A DNA stretch of 64,000 nt, taken from assembly GCF_000219875.1 (NCBI RefSeq), contig NC_017167.1, positions 1,947,572-2,011,571 of the forward strand, in the 5' to 3' direction. The DNA comes from Alicyclobacillus acidocaldarius subsp. acidocaldarius Tc-4-1. GTDB lineage: Bacteria > Bacillota > Bacilli > Alicyclobacillales > Alicyclobacillaceae. Positions 50,644 through 59,676 of this stretch are shown piece after piece (position 1 is the stretch's first letter; the number at the start of each line of letters is the position of its first letter). The notes under the pieces are model-generated. The model saw only the letters and a program-made list of their open reading frames with translations. It did not search any database and was not told where the DNA came from. Made by a program: the position numbers and the translations under genes.

Positions 50644-51858
50644 TTACGATTGCGCCGCGCCTTGGGACTTGGGCAAGCCTCCAATCTCCGGGATGGGGGC
50701 TTTCGCGCCGATGTCCTGCTGGACGCGCGTAAGTATGGTCGCGTATAGAGTACCACGCTCGAGACGCTCCTGTAAAATTGACTGGCCCAAAATGACCATG
50801 TCTCCGCCGGCGAGGGACCGGACGTCGGAAGCTGCCATGATGAGGGCCTCGTTCCGGGCCGCGGCAGCGTCCACGTGCCAAACCGAGGGCTTGACCTCGT
50901 AGAGCGTGGCGTGCACCCACTGCACGGGCAATCTCCATTTTCCCAAGTGCCAGTCGGTCTCGCGATCACGCTCGTACACCGCCGCAGGTGCTTCTTGAAA
51001 TCCCCACACGCGCAGCCGCGCGCCACCCACTGCGAGGTACTCGCGCGAGACCGAAGCGCCGGTCAATCCTTGTGATGAAATTTGAAGCGGGATGGACACC
51101 TCGGACGTGTACCAAACCTCGGCGAACACGTGCCCGCTCGCGGGTACGCTGGGGCCGCGATCCGTCAACAGCCCCGAGATGAGCACCTGCCCGGGGTAGA
51201 CGAGCTGATGAGGCTTGACCATCACGCGCCCCCGCGACGCCTGCACGTCGAGGATCACGCCCGGACGCGTGGCGACAATGTTACACGGCTGTTGACTTGC
51301 TTGGGGCACGCCCGGAATCTTCGGAATCCCGCGCACGACGGCGACCGAGCCCTTGATTTCCACACCCACCCACACGTAATTCGGCGCGCGAGCCACCATC
51401 CGTTCGGCGAGTTCGGCGGGCGGCGCGAGGTGCGACTTCCACTGGCCGACCTGAAGCCCTGCATCTGCCGCGGCCTGCCTCAACTCTGCCTCTTGGTCCT
51501 CGCCTTCCGCGCCCACAATCTCGACGCGCCACACGATGGACGACAGCGCGTAGAGCACGGCCACGAAGGCCACCGCTCCAACCGCAAACGCCTTCCGCTT
51601 TGCGAGGCGCCTCCACAGAAAGGGCACACCGTGGCGCTCGACGACGCAAAACCTCACGCCATAAGCCCGCCTCGACGCCATGAGGTGGCGAAGCGCGTCC
51701 GTACTCACGCGAAGCATCACGCCGTCCGCCTTGAAACGGACGTCCCGCACCACGACACCCTGACGCTGCAGTCGCGCGACGAGCTGTCCCGCGCCCGGCC
51801 CCGTCACCCAGAGCGTCGCGGATCCCTTCAAGAACCACTCTAGCCGGGAGTCGCTCAT
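50644..51858 (-). CDS. yqfD: Sporulation protein YqfD
   Basis: Mother-cell sporulation protein required at stage IV, 404 residues. An N-terminal domain (1-90) is followed by one membrane helix (about 92-112) and a large external region ending in an amphipathic helix. Family stretches include WVGVEIKGSVAVVRGIPK near 165 and the GQVLISGLLTDRG segment near 225. ATG 51858 overlaps the yqfC stop. In B. subtilis this pair is under sigma-E; I see no convincing sigma-E promoter here. Followed by phoH. Confidence 0.92.
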   Translation of the reverse strand: MSDSRLEWFLKGSATLWVTGPGAGQLVARLQRQGVVVRDVRFKADGVMLRVSTDALRHLMASRRAYGVRFCVVERHGVPFLWRRLAKRKAFAVGAVAFVAVLYALSSIVWRVEIVGAEGEDQEAELRQAAADAGLQVGQWKSHLAPPAELAERMVARAPNYVWVGVEIKGSVAVVRGIPKIPGVPQASQQPCNIVATRPGVILDVQASRGRVMVKPHQLVYPGQVLISGLLTDRGPSVPASGHVFAEVWYTSEVSIPLQISSQGLTGASVSREYLAVGGARLRVWGFQEAPAAVYERDRETDWHLGKWRLPVQWVHATLYEVKPSVWHVDAAAARNEALIMAASDVRSLAGGDMVILGQSILQERLERGTLYATILTRVQQDIGAKAPIPEIGGLPKSQGAAQS

Positions 51859-52139
51859 CGCAGGCCACCTCCGAAGCTCAGGCGGCGAACGCGCCCCACG
51901 GCGTGAATTTCCCGCTCCGTTACGAGCTTGATGACAAACGACTCGCCCTCGATCTCGACGACGCGATCGCCGAGATCGCAGGAGATGCGATCCGGCGAAA
52001 TCTCGAGCAACGCCTTCGCGCCCTCGATGGTGACGTCGTCACCCACGATGGTTACGCGAGCCACGGATTCGACAGCGTCGGGCGGGAGGCGGAGCAGATC
52101 CCCCGCGCGCCGCTTGATTGAAGACGTCCATCCCGGCAT
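51855..52139 (-). CDS. yqfC: Sporulation protein YqfC
   Basis: A 94-residue protein of the YqfC/YabP family, beta-rich and expressed during sporulation in relatives. Key segments are LLRLPPDAVESVARVTIVG and VTIEGAKALLEISPDRISC. The stop overlaps the yqfD start by 4 bp, so the two are coupled. ATG 52139 follows GGGGGAGG. A hairpin about 80 bp upstream separates it from yqeY. Confidence 0.9.
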   Translation of the reverse strand: MPGWTSSIKRRAGDLLRLPPDAVESVARVTIVGDDVTIEGAKALLEISPDRISCDLGDRVVEIEGESFVIKLVTEREIHAVGRVRRLSFGGGLR

Positions 52140-52217
52140 GGCCGATTCCTCCCCCTGGATGACTATGCGAGACAGGCTCGCGTTAACACCCGTGGGGATG
52201 TGCCGGTGAAATGAACG

Positions 52218-52246
52218 GAGGAGCCGTCCTCAGCGAACGGCTCCTC
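52218..52246. terminator. Hairpin terminator downstream of yqeY
   Basis: GAGGAGCCGT pairs with ACGGCTCCTC over 10 bp with a 9-nt loop. The minus strand continues CGTTCATTTC, a weak U-tract; the plus strand gives GTATTTTC. It most likely ends the rpsU-yqeY transcript. Confidence 0.6.
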
Positions 52247-52271
52247 GTATTTTCAGATCTTCATCAACCCT

Positions 52272-52715
52272 TCAGGCGAGCAGGCGCTCGACAATTTGCT
52301 GGACGCGCCGCCCATCTGCCCGCCCGCGCACCGCCGGCATCAGCTCGCGCATGACTTTGCCCATGTCGGCCTTTCCGGCAGCGCCGACCCGCGCCATCAC
52401 GTCCTTGGCCAACTGTTCGATCTCGTCGTCACCGAGCTGGGCCGGCAGATAGGACTCGAGCACCGCGATCTCCTGCTCGGCCTGTTCGATGAGATCCGTC
52501 CGATTCGCATCCTGAAACGCCTGGAGGGAATCTCGGCGCTGCTTGATCTCCTTCTGAATGACGCCCAACACGTCTTCATCCGTCAGCGCTCGGCCCAATT
52601 CGATTTCGCGATTTTTGGCCGCCGATTTCACCATCCGGATGACCGAGAGCCGGACCTTGTCCTTGTCTCGCATCGCCTGTTTCAGGTCCTCATTCAGCTG
52701 ATCAAGGATGGCCAT
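52272..52715 (-). CDS. yqeY: GatB/YqeY-domain protein
   Basis: Protein of 147 residues related to the tRNA-binding C-terminal domain of GatB. The family stretches are RLSVIRMVKSAAKNREIELG near 22-41, VLGVIQKEIKQRRDSL near 48 and the C-terminal GKVMRELMPAVRGRADGRRV. A role in tRNA or amidotransferase metabolism is suspected but not shown. ATG 52715 follows GGGAGGAAGC. It is 21 bp after rpsU, the standard rpsU-yqeY pair. Confidence 0.93.
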   Translation of the reverse strand: MAILDQLNEDLKQAMRDKDKVRLSVIRMVKSAAKNREIELGRALTDEDVLGVIQKEIKQRRDSLQAFQDANRTDLIEQAEQEIAVLESYLPAQLGDDEIEQLAKDVMARVGAAGKADMGKVMRELMPAVRGRADGRRVQQIVERLLA

Positions 52716-52736
52716 GATGCTTCCTCCCGATTCGCC

Positions 52737-52919
52737 TCAGTAGCTGCGGCGGCGCTTGCGCTGGGCTGCCTGGGCCTTCTTCTTTCGCGCGACGCTCGGC
52801 TTTTCATAATGCTCGCGCTTGCGAACCTCCGCCAACACGCCATCGCGGGCCATCTGCTTCTTGAAGCGGCGCAGCGCGCTGTCGATGGACTCATTTTTGC
52901 GCAGACGGACTTCCGACAT
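52737..52919 (-). CDS. rpsU: 30S ribosomal protein S21
   Basis: Small-subunit protein of 60 residues. It begins [20 protein letters not shown] and ends in a strongly basic helix ([15 protein letters not shown]). ATG 52919 follows GGGGAGG; the extra upstream codons in frame contain the ribosome binding site. First gene of the block leading to yqeY. Confidence 0.97.
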   Translation of the reverse strand: MSEVRLRKNESIDSALRRFKKQMARDGVLAEVRKREHYEKPSVARKKKAQAAQRKRRRSY

Positions 52920-53039
52920 GAGATCCCCTCCCCCCGGACACATCAGTTGTGGCCATTATAGTACAGCAGGAAATGCTCGTCAAACACGAATGCGCCCGCG
53001 GTGGACGGCATAGGTTGTCCTAGAACGGGAGGGAGGCGT

Positions 53040-53975
53040 ATGATCACCCACATCCTTGCGACGTGCCTATCCCTCGTCGCCTTCCTCGGTGGCTTACGCC
53101 TCATGCGGTCCGGCTTCGAGCGCATGGCCGAAGGGCGCCTGGCGCACCTCATTCGGATTGCGGCCTCGACGCCCACGCGCGGGATACTCACAGGGGCCGT
53201 GAGCACTGCGCTGCTTCAATCCTCGGGGGCGGTGACCGCCATCACGGTCGGACTGGTTGCGGCCGGAAGTCTGGACTTCGCGAGCGGCTTAGGACTCGTG
53301 CTAGGAGCCAACGTAGGCACCACCGTCACGCCGCAGTTGCTCAACCTGAATCTCTGGGGCATCGTGCTTCCCGCCCTCGCGGCGGGCCTCATGCTCTCCC
53401 TCTCCCCCAGACTCGAGCGCCGGCCGCTCGGCGAAGGTCTGGTGGGATTTGCCTGCCTGTTCATCGCCCTGCAGGCGCTCGCCGCCGCGCTCCATCCGCT
53501 CGCGACGGCGCCCTTCTTTCACGAGGCGCTGGCCACAGCCGGCCGCCACATCCTCTGGGCAGCCCTCGCGGGTTGCGCCCTGAGCGCGCTCGTCCAGTCG
53601 TCCACGGCCACCACGGTCATCGCCATGGCTCTGGTCGGCGGCCACATGATCCCCCTGGAAGGCGGCATTGCCATCTCACTTGGCGCCAACATCGGCACCT
53701 GTCTCACGTCCGTCATCGCGGCCATCGGCACACCGCGCGCCGCCCAGCGCATCGCGCTCGCCCACGTGCTCCTGAACAGCATGGGCGTCGCCGCGTTTCT
53801 CCCGGTCCTGCATCCGTTTGCGAGCGCGGTAGCGGCCCTGTCCTTTTCACCGAGCCAGGCGGTGGCGAACGCCAACACCGCGTTCAATATCCTCTGCACG
53901 CTTGCGGTCTGGCCTTTCACGCGCCCCTTCGCGCGGTTCCTTACCTGGATGCTGCCCGACGCACGCACGACCTAA
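53040..53975 (+). CDS. Na/Pi cotransporter-family protein
   Basis: Membrane transporter of the NptA/YjbB type, 311 residues with about eight hydrophobic helices. The two inverted halves each carry the QSS motif: STALLQSSGAVTAI near 58 and ALVQSSTATTVIAM near 195. Each is followed by a GAN loop (LGANVGTTVTP near 97 and LGANIGTCLTS near 225). These repeats are diagnostic. No C-terminal PhoU-like domain is present. ATG 53040 follows GGGAGGGAGG. The only plus-strand gene in this 25-kb block, convergent with the Nudix-DeoC gene 5 bp away. Confidence 0.87.
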   Translation: MITHILATCLSLVAFLGGLRLMRSGFERMAEGRLAHLIRIAASTPTRGILTGAVSTALLQSSGAVTAITVGLVAAGSLDFASGLGLVLGANVGTTVTPQLLNLNLWGIVLPALAAGLMLSLSPRLERRPLGEGLVGFACLFIALQALAAALHPLATAPFFHEALATAGRHILWAALAGCALSALVQSSTATTVIAMALVGGHMIPLEGGIAISLGANIGTCLTSVIAAIGTPRAAQRIALAHVLLNSMGVAAFLPVLHPFASAVAALSFSPSQAVANANTAFNILCTLAVWPFTRPFARFLTWMLPDARTT

Positions 53976-53980
53976 CGTCC

Positions 53981-55261
53981 TCACGCCTCGTCCAACAGCT
54001 TAAGCGCGGACGATGTGCCGAGCCGATCCGCACCAAACCGTAGCAGGTGGCGCGCGGCAACCGGCGTGCGAATGCCGCCGCTCGCCTTCACCCCAGCGCT
54101 CCCCGCGACCGCGACGGCCATCATGGCGACGTCGGCTGGACGCGCGCCCGCCTTGTGGTAACCCGTCGACGTTTTCACAAAGTCGGCGCCCGCCGCCGCC
54201 GACACCAAGGCGCCCTTAATCACCGCGTCCGGCCCGAGCGCACTCGTTTCCAGAATGACCTTCAGCGGCACGGACGGAAACCTGAGTCGCGCCACCTCCG
54301 ACACCGCGCGCACAGCCTGCGCATACGTCCACACGTCCCCCTCGGCCAGCGCGCCGATGGGCCCCACCATGTCGATCTCGTCCACCCCCGCGGCAACGGC
54401 CTCGAGCGCCTCCTGGCGCATGGCGTTGACCGCCTGCGTCCCGTGCGGAAATCCGATCACGGTGCACACCCGGACGCCGCTTGCCGCCATCGCTTGCTTC
54501 GCCAGAGACACGTGGCGCGGAGAGATGCACACCATCGGAAGGTTGTGTTGGATGGCCTCCAGACACAGGTTTTGCACGTCGATCTCGCTCGCCTCTGGCT
54601 TCAGCAGCGTCGACTCGATGGCCGCCCTCACGGCGCCTTGCGTCACCTCGCGAGGCAGCTGAAGGCTCTGTGGTTTCGGCAGAGGCAACTCTGGGAAGGT
54701 CACGGCCAACTCCTCGCGGCACGCCTCCACCAGTTTCCGAACGACAGGCTCTGCCTCGCGCCACGCCGCGACCAGATCATCCCACGGCTCGTCCGGCCCG
54801 AGCGCCCGCCACGCCTCCTCGAGCCGCGAATCTCGCCACGTGAGAAGCGCCTCCGCCTTCTGAAACGCAAACCGCCAGTTCGCGTAGCCGCGCTCGTCGT
54901 GGCGCCGCCTCGCCTCGTCCCACGGCAAAAAGTACGCCCCGTTCACTTCCTCGGCCTGGTGCACCGGCTCGGAGCCGTCTTCGGCCACCATGAGAAAGAG
55001 CCGAACCTGCTTGCGCACCGGCTCGCCACCGCGCTCGATGAGGTACTCCACGCGCCCGATGTCGCCCGCGATGCGCGCGATGACGCCCGTCTCCTCCTGC
55101 ACCTCGCGCAGCGCCGCCTGCTCCCACGACTCGCCAGGCTCGAGATGGCCCTTGGGAAAGGAGACCTTGCCGTACTGATCGTCAATGAGGAGCACCTCGC
55201 GCGCGCCGTTTCGCTCGCGCACCACGACGCCCCCAGCTGCCCGCTCCACGCGTATCGTCAC
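53981..55261 (-). CDS. deoC: Nudix hydrolase - deoxyribose-phosphate aldolase fusion
   Basis: A 426-residue two-domain protein. Residues 1-145 are a Nudix hydrolase with a complete Nudix box, GHLEPGESWEQAALREVQEE at 38-57 plus TGV. After a helical linker (about 145-205), residues 205-426 are DeoC, which splits deoxyribose 5-phosphate into acetaldehyde and glyceraldehyde 3-phosphate. Its Schiff-base lysine is in DFVKTSTGYHK, the second lysine in GVKASGGIRT, and the proton-relay Asp in GVDEIDMVGPIG. No stop or start separates the halves. GTG 55261 overlaps the mtaB stop; ATG 55279 is the alternative. It ends the heat-shock gene cluster. Confidence 0.9.
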   Translation of the reverse strand: MTIRVERAAGGVVVRERNGAREVLLIDDQYGKVSFPKGHLEPGESWEQAALREVQEETGVIARIAGDIGRVEYLIERGGEPVRKQVRLFLMVAEDGSEPVHQAEEVNGAYFLPWDEARRRHDERGYANWRFAFQKAEALLTWRDSRLEEAWRALGPDEPWDDLVAAWREAEPVVRKLVEACREELAVTFPELPLPKPQSLQLPREVTQGAVRAAIESTLLKPEASEIDVQNLCLEAIQHNLPMVCISPRHVSLAKQAMAASGVRVCTVIGFPHGTQAVNAMRQEALEAVAAGVDEIDMVGPIGALAEGDVWTYAQAVRAVSEVARLRFPSVPLKVILETSALGPDAVIKGALVSAAAGADFVKTSTGYHKAGARPADVAMMAVAVAGSAGVKASGGIRTPVAARHLLRFGADRLGTSSALKLLDEA

Positions 55262-56673
55262 GACGTCATCCGCCCCCATTCCATCGCCTGCTCTTCGTCA
55301 GGGAACGTCACCTGCTCGAGAAACACAGCCCGGTGCACGCCCGGCCCGACGCCCGTCATCCGGACGCGGATGACCTCGCCGACCATCGACTCCAGCGGCA
55401 CGCCGGAAGGCGCCTCAAACGCCACGCGGAGGTAGTGCCCGTCGTATCCCACGAGCATGCGGGACGCCTCAGGCAGGTGGCTGTACGCGCGGCGCGCCTC
55501 GTCGTCCGCCGAGGCGAGCGGCGACTCCGCGATGACCTCGAGATCCCGCCCCACGAACGATGCGGCGTACGCCTGGCGGAGCTCATCTCCGAGCGCGATC
55601 ATCCGCGCGACGCGCGCGCGCTTCACGTCCTCCGGCACCTGATCCTTGAACTTGTACGCCGCAGTGCCCCGCCGCGGGGAGTACGGAAACACGTGCAACT
55701 GCGCGTACCCCTGCGCGCGCACAAACGCGTACGTCTCCTCGAACTGCTCGTCCGTCTCGCCCGGAAACCCGACGATCACGTCCGTCGTCACGGCGAGATC
55801 GGGCAAACGGCGGCGAAGCTCCCGCAGCTTGTCGGCGTACTCGGCCGTCGTGTAATGCCGGTGCATCCGCCGAAGCACTGGATCGGAGCCCGCCTGAAGC
55901 GGGATGTGCAGATGGGGCACCACCTTCTTGGACGCCGCGAGCACATCCATCAGCCGATCGTCGATCTCGCTCGCCTCAATCGAGCTGATCCGGATGCGGA
56001 ACGGCAGGTCGATGCGCTCGAGATCCATCAGCAGATCCGCCAGGCGATAATGCTCAAAGTCCTCGCCATAGCCACCCGTGTGGATGCCCGTGAGCACAAT
56101 CTCCCGATAGCCGGCCCGAGCCAGCTTCGTCGCCTGAAGCACCACGTTCTCCGGCTTGCGGCTGCGGATGAGCCCCCGCGCGCGCGGGATGATGCAAAAC
56201 GTGCAGAAGTTGTTGCAGCCGTCCTGGATCTTGAGGTTGGCCCGAGACCGCTCCTCGAAGTACGGCACATCGAGCTCGTCGAACTCGGTCGCCTTCATGA
56301 TGTTGCCAACCGCGAGATACGGCTTCCGCTCCGCGAGGACGGCCTCGACGTGATCGACGATCTTCGACTTCTGGTCGTTCCCCACGACCAGATCCACGCC
56401 CTGAATGCGCGCGATCTCGTCAGGCGCAATCTGCGCGTAACAGCCCGTAACCACCACGACCGCGTCCGGATTCGTGCGCACGGCGCGCCGGATCATCTGC
56501 CGACTCTTCCGATCGCCCATGTGCGTGACAGTGCACGTGTTGACCACGTACACGTCTGCCACGCTGTCAAACGGCACCTGCGTATAGCCGCGCCGCTTGA
56601 ACGTCTGCCATATCCCTTCGGTGTCATAGAAGTTCACCTTGCAGCCCAAGGTGTGAAATGCCACCGTCGGCAC
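55258..56673 (-). CDS. mtaB: tRNA t6A37 methylthiotransferase MtaB
   Basis: Radical-SAM enzyme that converts t6A37 to ms2t6A37 in ANN-decoding tRNAs (YqeV). The 471 residues have the N-terminal UPF0004 domain with three cluster cysteines (TLGCKVN near 11, VNTCTVT near 47, VVTGCYAQ near 82). The radical-SAM motif is CNNFCTFC near 150 and a C-terminal TRAM domain follows. KVN rather than QMN in the first motif marks MtaB, not MiaB. GTG 56673 follows GGGAGG, which lies at the rsmE stop. Confidence 0.94.
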   Translation of the reverse strand: MPTVAFHTLGCKVNFYDTEGIWQTFKRRGYTQVPFDSVADVYVVNTCTVTHMGDRKSRQMIRRAVRTNPDAVVVVTGCYAQIAPDEIARIQGVDLVVGNDQKSKIVDHVEAVLAERKPYLAVGNIMKATEFDELDVPYFEERSRANLKIQDGCNNFCTFCIIPRARGLIRSRKPENVVLQATKLARAGYREIVLTGIHTGGYGEDFEHYRLADLLMDLERIDLPFRIRISSIEASEIDDRLMDVLAASKKVVPHLHIPLQAGSDPVLRRMHRHYTTAEYADKLRELRRRLPDLAVTTDVIVGFPGETDEQFEETYAFVRAQGYAQLHVFPYSPRRGTAAYKFKDQVPEDVKRARVARMIALGDELRQAYAASFVGRDLEVIAESPLASADDEARRAYSHLPEASRMLVGYDGHYLRVAFEAPSGVPLESMVGEVIRVRMTGVGPGVHRAVFLEQVTFPDEEQAMEWGRMTS

Positions 56674-56677
56674 GTTT

Positions 56678-57430
56678 TCAACCTCCCATGTCGCCGCATT
56701 CGGCGAGCGCAATCGCGAGCGCCACCGCGCCCGCGGTCTCCGTGCGCAGGATGCGCGGACCGAGCGTGACCGTCTGGCAACGCGCGTCCTGCTTTGCATG
56801 CCGCCTTTCGCCGCTGGCAAGCCCGCCCTCCGGCCCAACCACCACGGCCGTTCGATTTCCAGCCCCGTGGGCCCGCATGGCTGAACGAATGCCGCATTCG
56901 CGCTCTTCCTCGTCGAGCACGAGGACGTGATCGACCTCGTGCTCCGCGAGCACGGCAAGGGACGCGGGAAAGTTCGGCGCCCAGACCACAAACGGCACCA
57001 CGTCGCGCTGGGCCTGCATCGCCGCTTCGCGCACGACCTTGCGCCAGCGCGCGAGCTTCTGCTCCACCTTCGCGGCGCCCGAGAGCTTGACCACCGAACG
57101 CTCGGCTTCAAACACGACAAAGCCCCAGGCGCCGATTTCCGTGCACTTCTGCAGGATGGTGTCCATCTTCTCGCCTTTGGCCAGTCCTTGGACCAGGACA
57201 AAGCGCCGCTTCGGTTCACTCGAAGGCGCGCGCTCGCGCAAGTGCAGGCAGATCTCGCCCGGGCGCACATCCGCGATCTCGGCCCAGAACGGCCCGTTGA
57301 CTGCGGACGCCACGAGCACCTCGCCGGGTCGGGCGCGCAGCACGCGCGAAAAGTGATGCCCGTCTTCGCCGCGCACCCACACGCGAGAGCCTTCATCCAC
57401 GTGGACGTCCAAAAACAGGCGCGGCAACAT
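56678..57430 (-). CDS. rsmE: 16S rRNA (uracil-1498-N3)-methyltransferase RsmE
   Basis: SPOUT-class methyltransferase of 250 residues that modifies U1498 of 16S rRNA. The N-terminal PUA-like domain (1-70, HHFSRVLRARPGE) is followed by the trefoil-knot domain with GLAKGEKMDTILQKCTEIGA near 82-100, the SAM loop VVVGPEGGLA near 197 and TLGPRILRTETAGAVAL near 222. ATG 57430 overlaps the last base of prmA. It lies in the order prmA-rsmE-mtaB typical of Firmicutes. Confidence 0.95.
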   Translation of the reverse strand: MLPRLFLDVHVDEGSRVWVRGEDGHHFSRVLRARPGEVLVASAVNGPFWAEIADVRPGEICLHLRERAPSSEPKRRFVLVQGLAKGEKMDTILQKCTEIGAWGFVVFEAERSVVKLSGAAKVEQKLARWRKVVREAAMQAQRDVVPFVVWAPNFPASLAVLAEHEVDHVLVLDEEERECGIRSAMRAHGAGNRTAVVVGPEGGLASGERRHAKQDARCQTVTLGPRILRTETAGAVALAIALAECGDMGG

Positions 57431-58380
57431 CAGCGCTTCACCGCCAACACGCTGACCCAGTCGTCCTTGTGCGCCCTGCGCACCACTGAAAACCCGTGAT
57501 CCGCGAGCGCCTGCTCCACCTGCTCGCGCTGGGACTCGATGTAGCCGGATGTCAACAGGAGTCCGCCAGAAACAAGGCGCGGGCGCACCTGCGGCAGGAG
57601 CGCAATGACCACGTCGCGCAGAATGTTGGCCACCGCGAGGTCAAACATCTCGTCCGGGCGAAGCGCGGCCAAAAGGTCGCCTTCGCGCACATCAACGCGA
57701 TCCTCGACCCTGTTCTTGCGCGCGTTGTCTCTTGCGGCCGATACAGCGACGGGATCGAGGTCGATGGCCACCACACGGTCGGCGCCAACGAGCGCCGCGG
57801 CGATGGCGAGCACGCCTGTGCCCGTTCCGACGTCCACCACGCGCATCCCAGGGCGGACCACCTCGGCCAGAATCTCGGCACACATCTGCGTCGTCTGGTG
57901 ATGGCCCGTGCCAAAAGCCATGCCGGGCTCGATGGCGATGACGCGCCGGTCGCGGTACGGTTCGAGATCCGCCGACTCGGCCCAGACAGGGGCAATAACT
58001 AGCGAATTCCCGACCGGAATGGGATGATATTCTTCCTTCCAGGCGTCCTTCCAGTCGGATTCATCCACGAGTTCCACGTGAACCTCCGAAGCCCGCGGGC
58101 CCGGATCCAGCCCCGCCTCTCGGACCCGACGAACCGCATCGCACACGCGGCGCTCAACCTCGCCTCGGTCATGCGCCTCTGGAACGTACACCGAGACCTC
58201 GACGTCCGGCGTAGGCGTCAGCTGCTCGTCAAACCACTCGCCGAACCGCGGCGGCCTCACTTCCGCCGGAGAAATGCCCTCCATTTGTACCCCCTGCACG
58301 TCCGGATAACTCTCCAGCACAGCGGACAACGCATCCGCCGCTTCGTGCGCCACGCGCACGCGCACGTGCCACCAACGCAA
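57430..58380 (-). CDS. prmA: Ribosomal protein L11 methyltransferase
   Basis: SAM-dependent trimethylation of ribosomal protein L11. The 316-residue protein has an N-terminal substrate-binding domain (1-100) and the catalytic domain with IEPGMAFGTGHHQTTQMC near 150, motif I VVDVGTGTGVLAIAAALVG near 180 and motif IV DLAVANILRDV near 248. The start is TTG 58380 with GGAGG about 6 nt upstream. Downstream of dnaJ by 45 bp. Confidence 0.95.
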   Translation of the reverse strand: MRWWHVRVRVAHEAADALSAVLESYPDVQGVQMEGISPAEVRPPRFGEWFDEQLTPTPDVEVSVYVPEAHDRGEVERRVCDAVRRVREAGLDPGPRASEVHVELVDESDWKDAWKEEYHPIPVGNSLVIAPVWAESADLEPYRDRRVIAIEPGMAFGTGHHQTTQMCAEILAEVVRPGMRVVDVGTGTGVLAIAAALVGADRVVAIDLDPVAVSAARDNARKNRVEDRVDVREGDLLAALRPDEMFDLAVANILRDVVIALLPQVRPRLVSGGLLLTSGYIESQREQVEQALADHGFSVVRRAHKDDWVSVLAVKR

Positions 58381-58425
58381 TGCGACGCCTCCTCACGACA
58401 CCATGTTCATCTCGCCTCACAGCCA

Positions 58426-59562
58426 TCAGCCGAGAAACGCGTCCTTGACGCGCTCCATAAAGGTCCGCTGCTGCTCGTGCGTCTGCTCGCCGAGCTCCTT
58501 GGCAAGCTGGCGGAACAATTCCTTTTGCCGCTCCGTCAGGTTCGTCGGCGTGACCACGTGGACGCGAATGTGCTGATCCCCGCGCACGAGGGGCGACCCG
58601 AGCTTCGGAATCCCCTTGCCGCGCAGGCGGAACGTCGTGCCCGTCTGGGTGCCTTCCGGAATCCGCAGCTTCACCTTGCCCTCGAGCGTCGGCACCTCAA
58701 TCTCGTCGCCCAGCGCCGCCTGCACAAACGAGATTGGCACGTCGACGTAAATGTTCGTGCCTTCGCGCTCGAACACCTCGTGCGGTTGGACGCGGATTAC
58801 CACAAACAGATCGCCCGGCGGCCCTCCGTTCGGGCTCGGCTCGCCGTAGCCCGCCATGCGCAGACGCGTCCCAGTGTCGACACCCGGCGGAACTTTCACG
58901 TCCACACTGCGCCGCACCCGCCGCCTGCCCTGACCGCGGCAGTCCGGACACGGCTGATCGATGACCTGACCTCGCCCGTGACACACGGGACACGGGCGCC
59001 GGTTGATCATGCGGCCGAACGGCGTGTTCGTGACGGTCTGCTGCTCACCGGTGCCGTTACACGCTTGACAGACGCGCGGCTTCGTTCCCGGCCTTGCGCC
59101 GGACCCGCACGTCGAGCAGGTCTCGGTGCGGGGCACCTGGATCTCGCGGTTGGTCCCGAAGGCGGCCTCCTCGAACGAGATCTCCATCTCGTACTCAAGA
59201 TCGTGCCCGCGCACAGGTCCGCGCCGCGTGCCGCCGCCAAAAAACATATCGAAGATGTCGCCAAAGCCGCCCAGGTCGAAATCCGCAAATCCAGCTCCCG
59301 GGCCCCCGGCCTGGCCCTGGAACCCGCCGAAGCCTTGCGCGGGATCTTCGTGGCCAAACTGGTCATAGCGCGCCCGTTTCTCCGGATCCGAGAGGACGGC
59401 GTACGCCTCCGCGATCTCGGCGAACTTCTGCTGCGCATTCGGGTCGTTCTTGTTGACATCCGGGTGATACTGGCGCGCGAGCTTCCGATACGCTTTTTTG
59501 ATTTCTTCCTGCGTGGCGGACCGGCTGACACCGAGAACCTCGTAGTAATCTCGCTTGCTCAC
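58426..59562 (-). CDS. dnaJ: Chaperone DnaJ
   Basis: Type I J-protein co-chaperone of 378 residues that stimulates DnaK ATPase. J domain 1-70 with the HPD motif in [11 protein letters not shown]; Gly/Phe region about 72-115; four zinc-finger repeats [23 protein letters not shown] and CPDCRGQG between about 145 and 210; then the substrate-binding beta domains. GTG 59562 follows GGAGGGA. Fourth gene of the hrcA operon; a weak hairpin stands between dnaK and dnaJ. Confidence 0.97.
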   Translation of the reverse strand: MSKRDYYEVLGVSRSATQEEIKKAYRKLARQYHPDVNKNDPNAQQKFAEIAEAYAVLSDPEKRARYDQFGHEDPAQGFGGFQGQAGGPGAGFADFDLGGFGDIFDMFFGGGTRRGPVRGHDLEYEMEISFEEAAFGTNREIQVPRTETCSTCGSGARPGTKPRVCQACNGTGEQQTVTNTPFGRMINRRPCPVCHGRGQVIDQPCPDCRGQGRRRVRRSVDVKVPPGVDTGTRLRMAGYGEPSPNGGPPGDLFVVIRVQPHEVFEREGTNIYVDVPISFVQAALGDEIEVPTLEGKVKLRIPEGTQTGTTFRLRGKGIPKLGSPLVRGDQHIRVHVVTPTNLTERQKELFRQLAKELGEQTHEQQRTFMERVKDAFLG

Positions 59563-59611
59563 CGGTATCCCTCCAAACGACCACCGTCACTCCACACCAT
59601 CTTACAACGAG

Positions 59612-59643
59612 GGCAGGGCGACGTCACGCGCATCACCCTGCCT
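59612..59643 (-). other. Weak hairpin between dnaK and dnaJ
   Basis: GGCAGGG (59637-59643 on the minus strand) pairs with CCCTGCC (59612-59618), with a further short inner stem. No U-tract follows. It may tune transcription or RNA processing between the two genes. Confidence 0.3.
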
Positions 59644-59676
59644 GATTCATCCGCTCTCGCATCCTATGCGCTTGCG

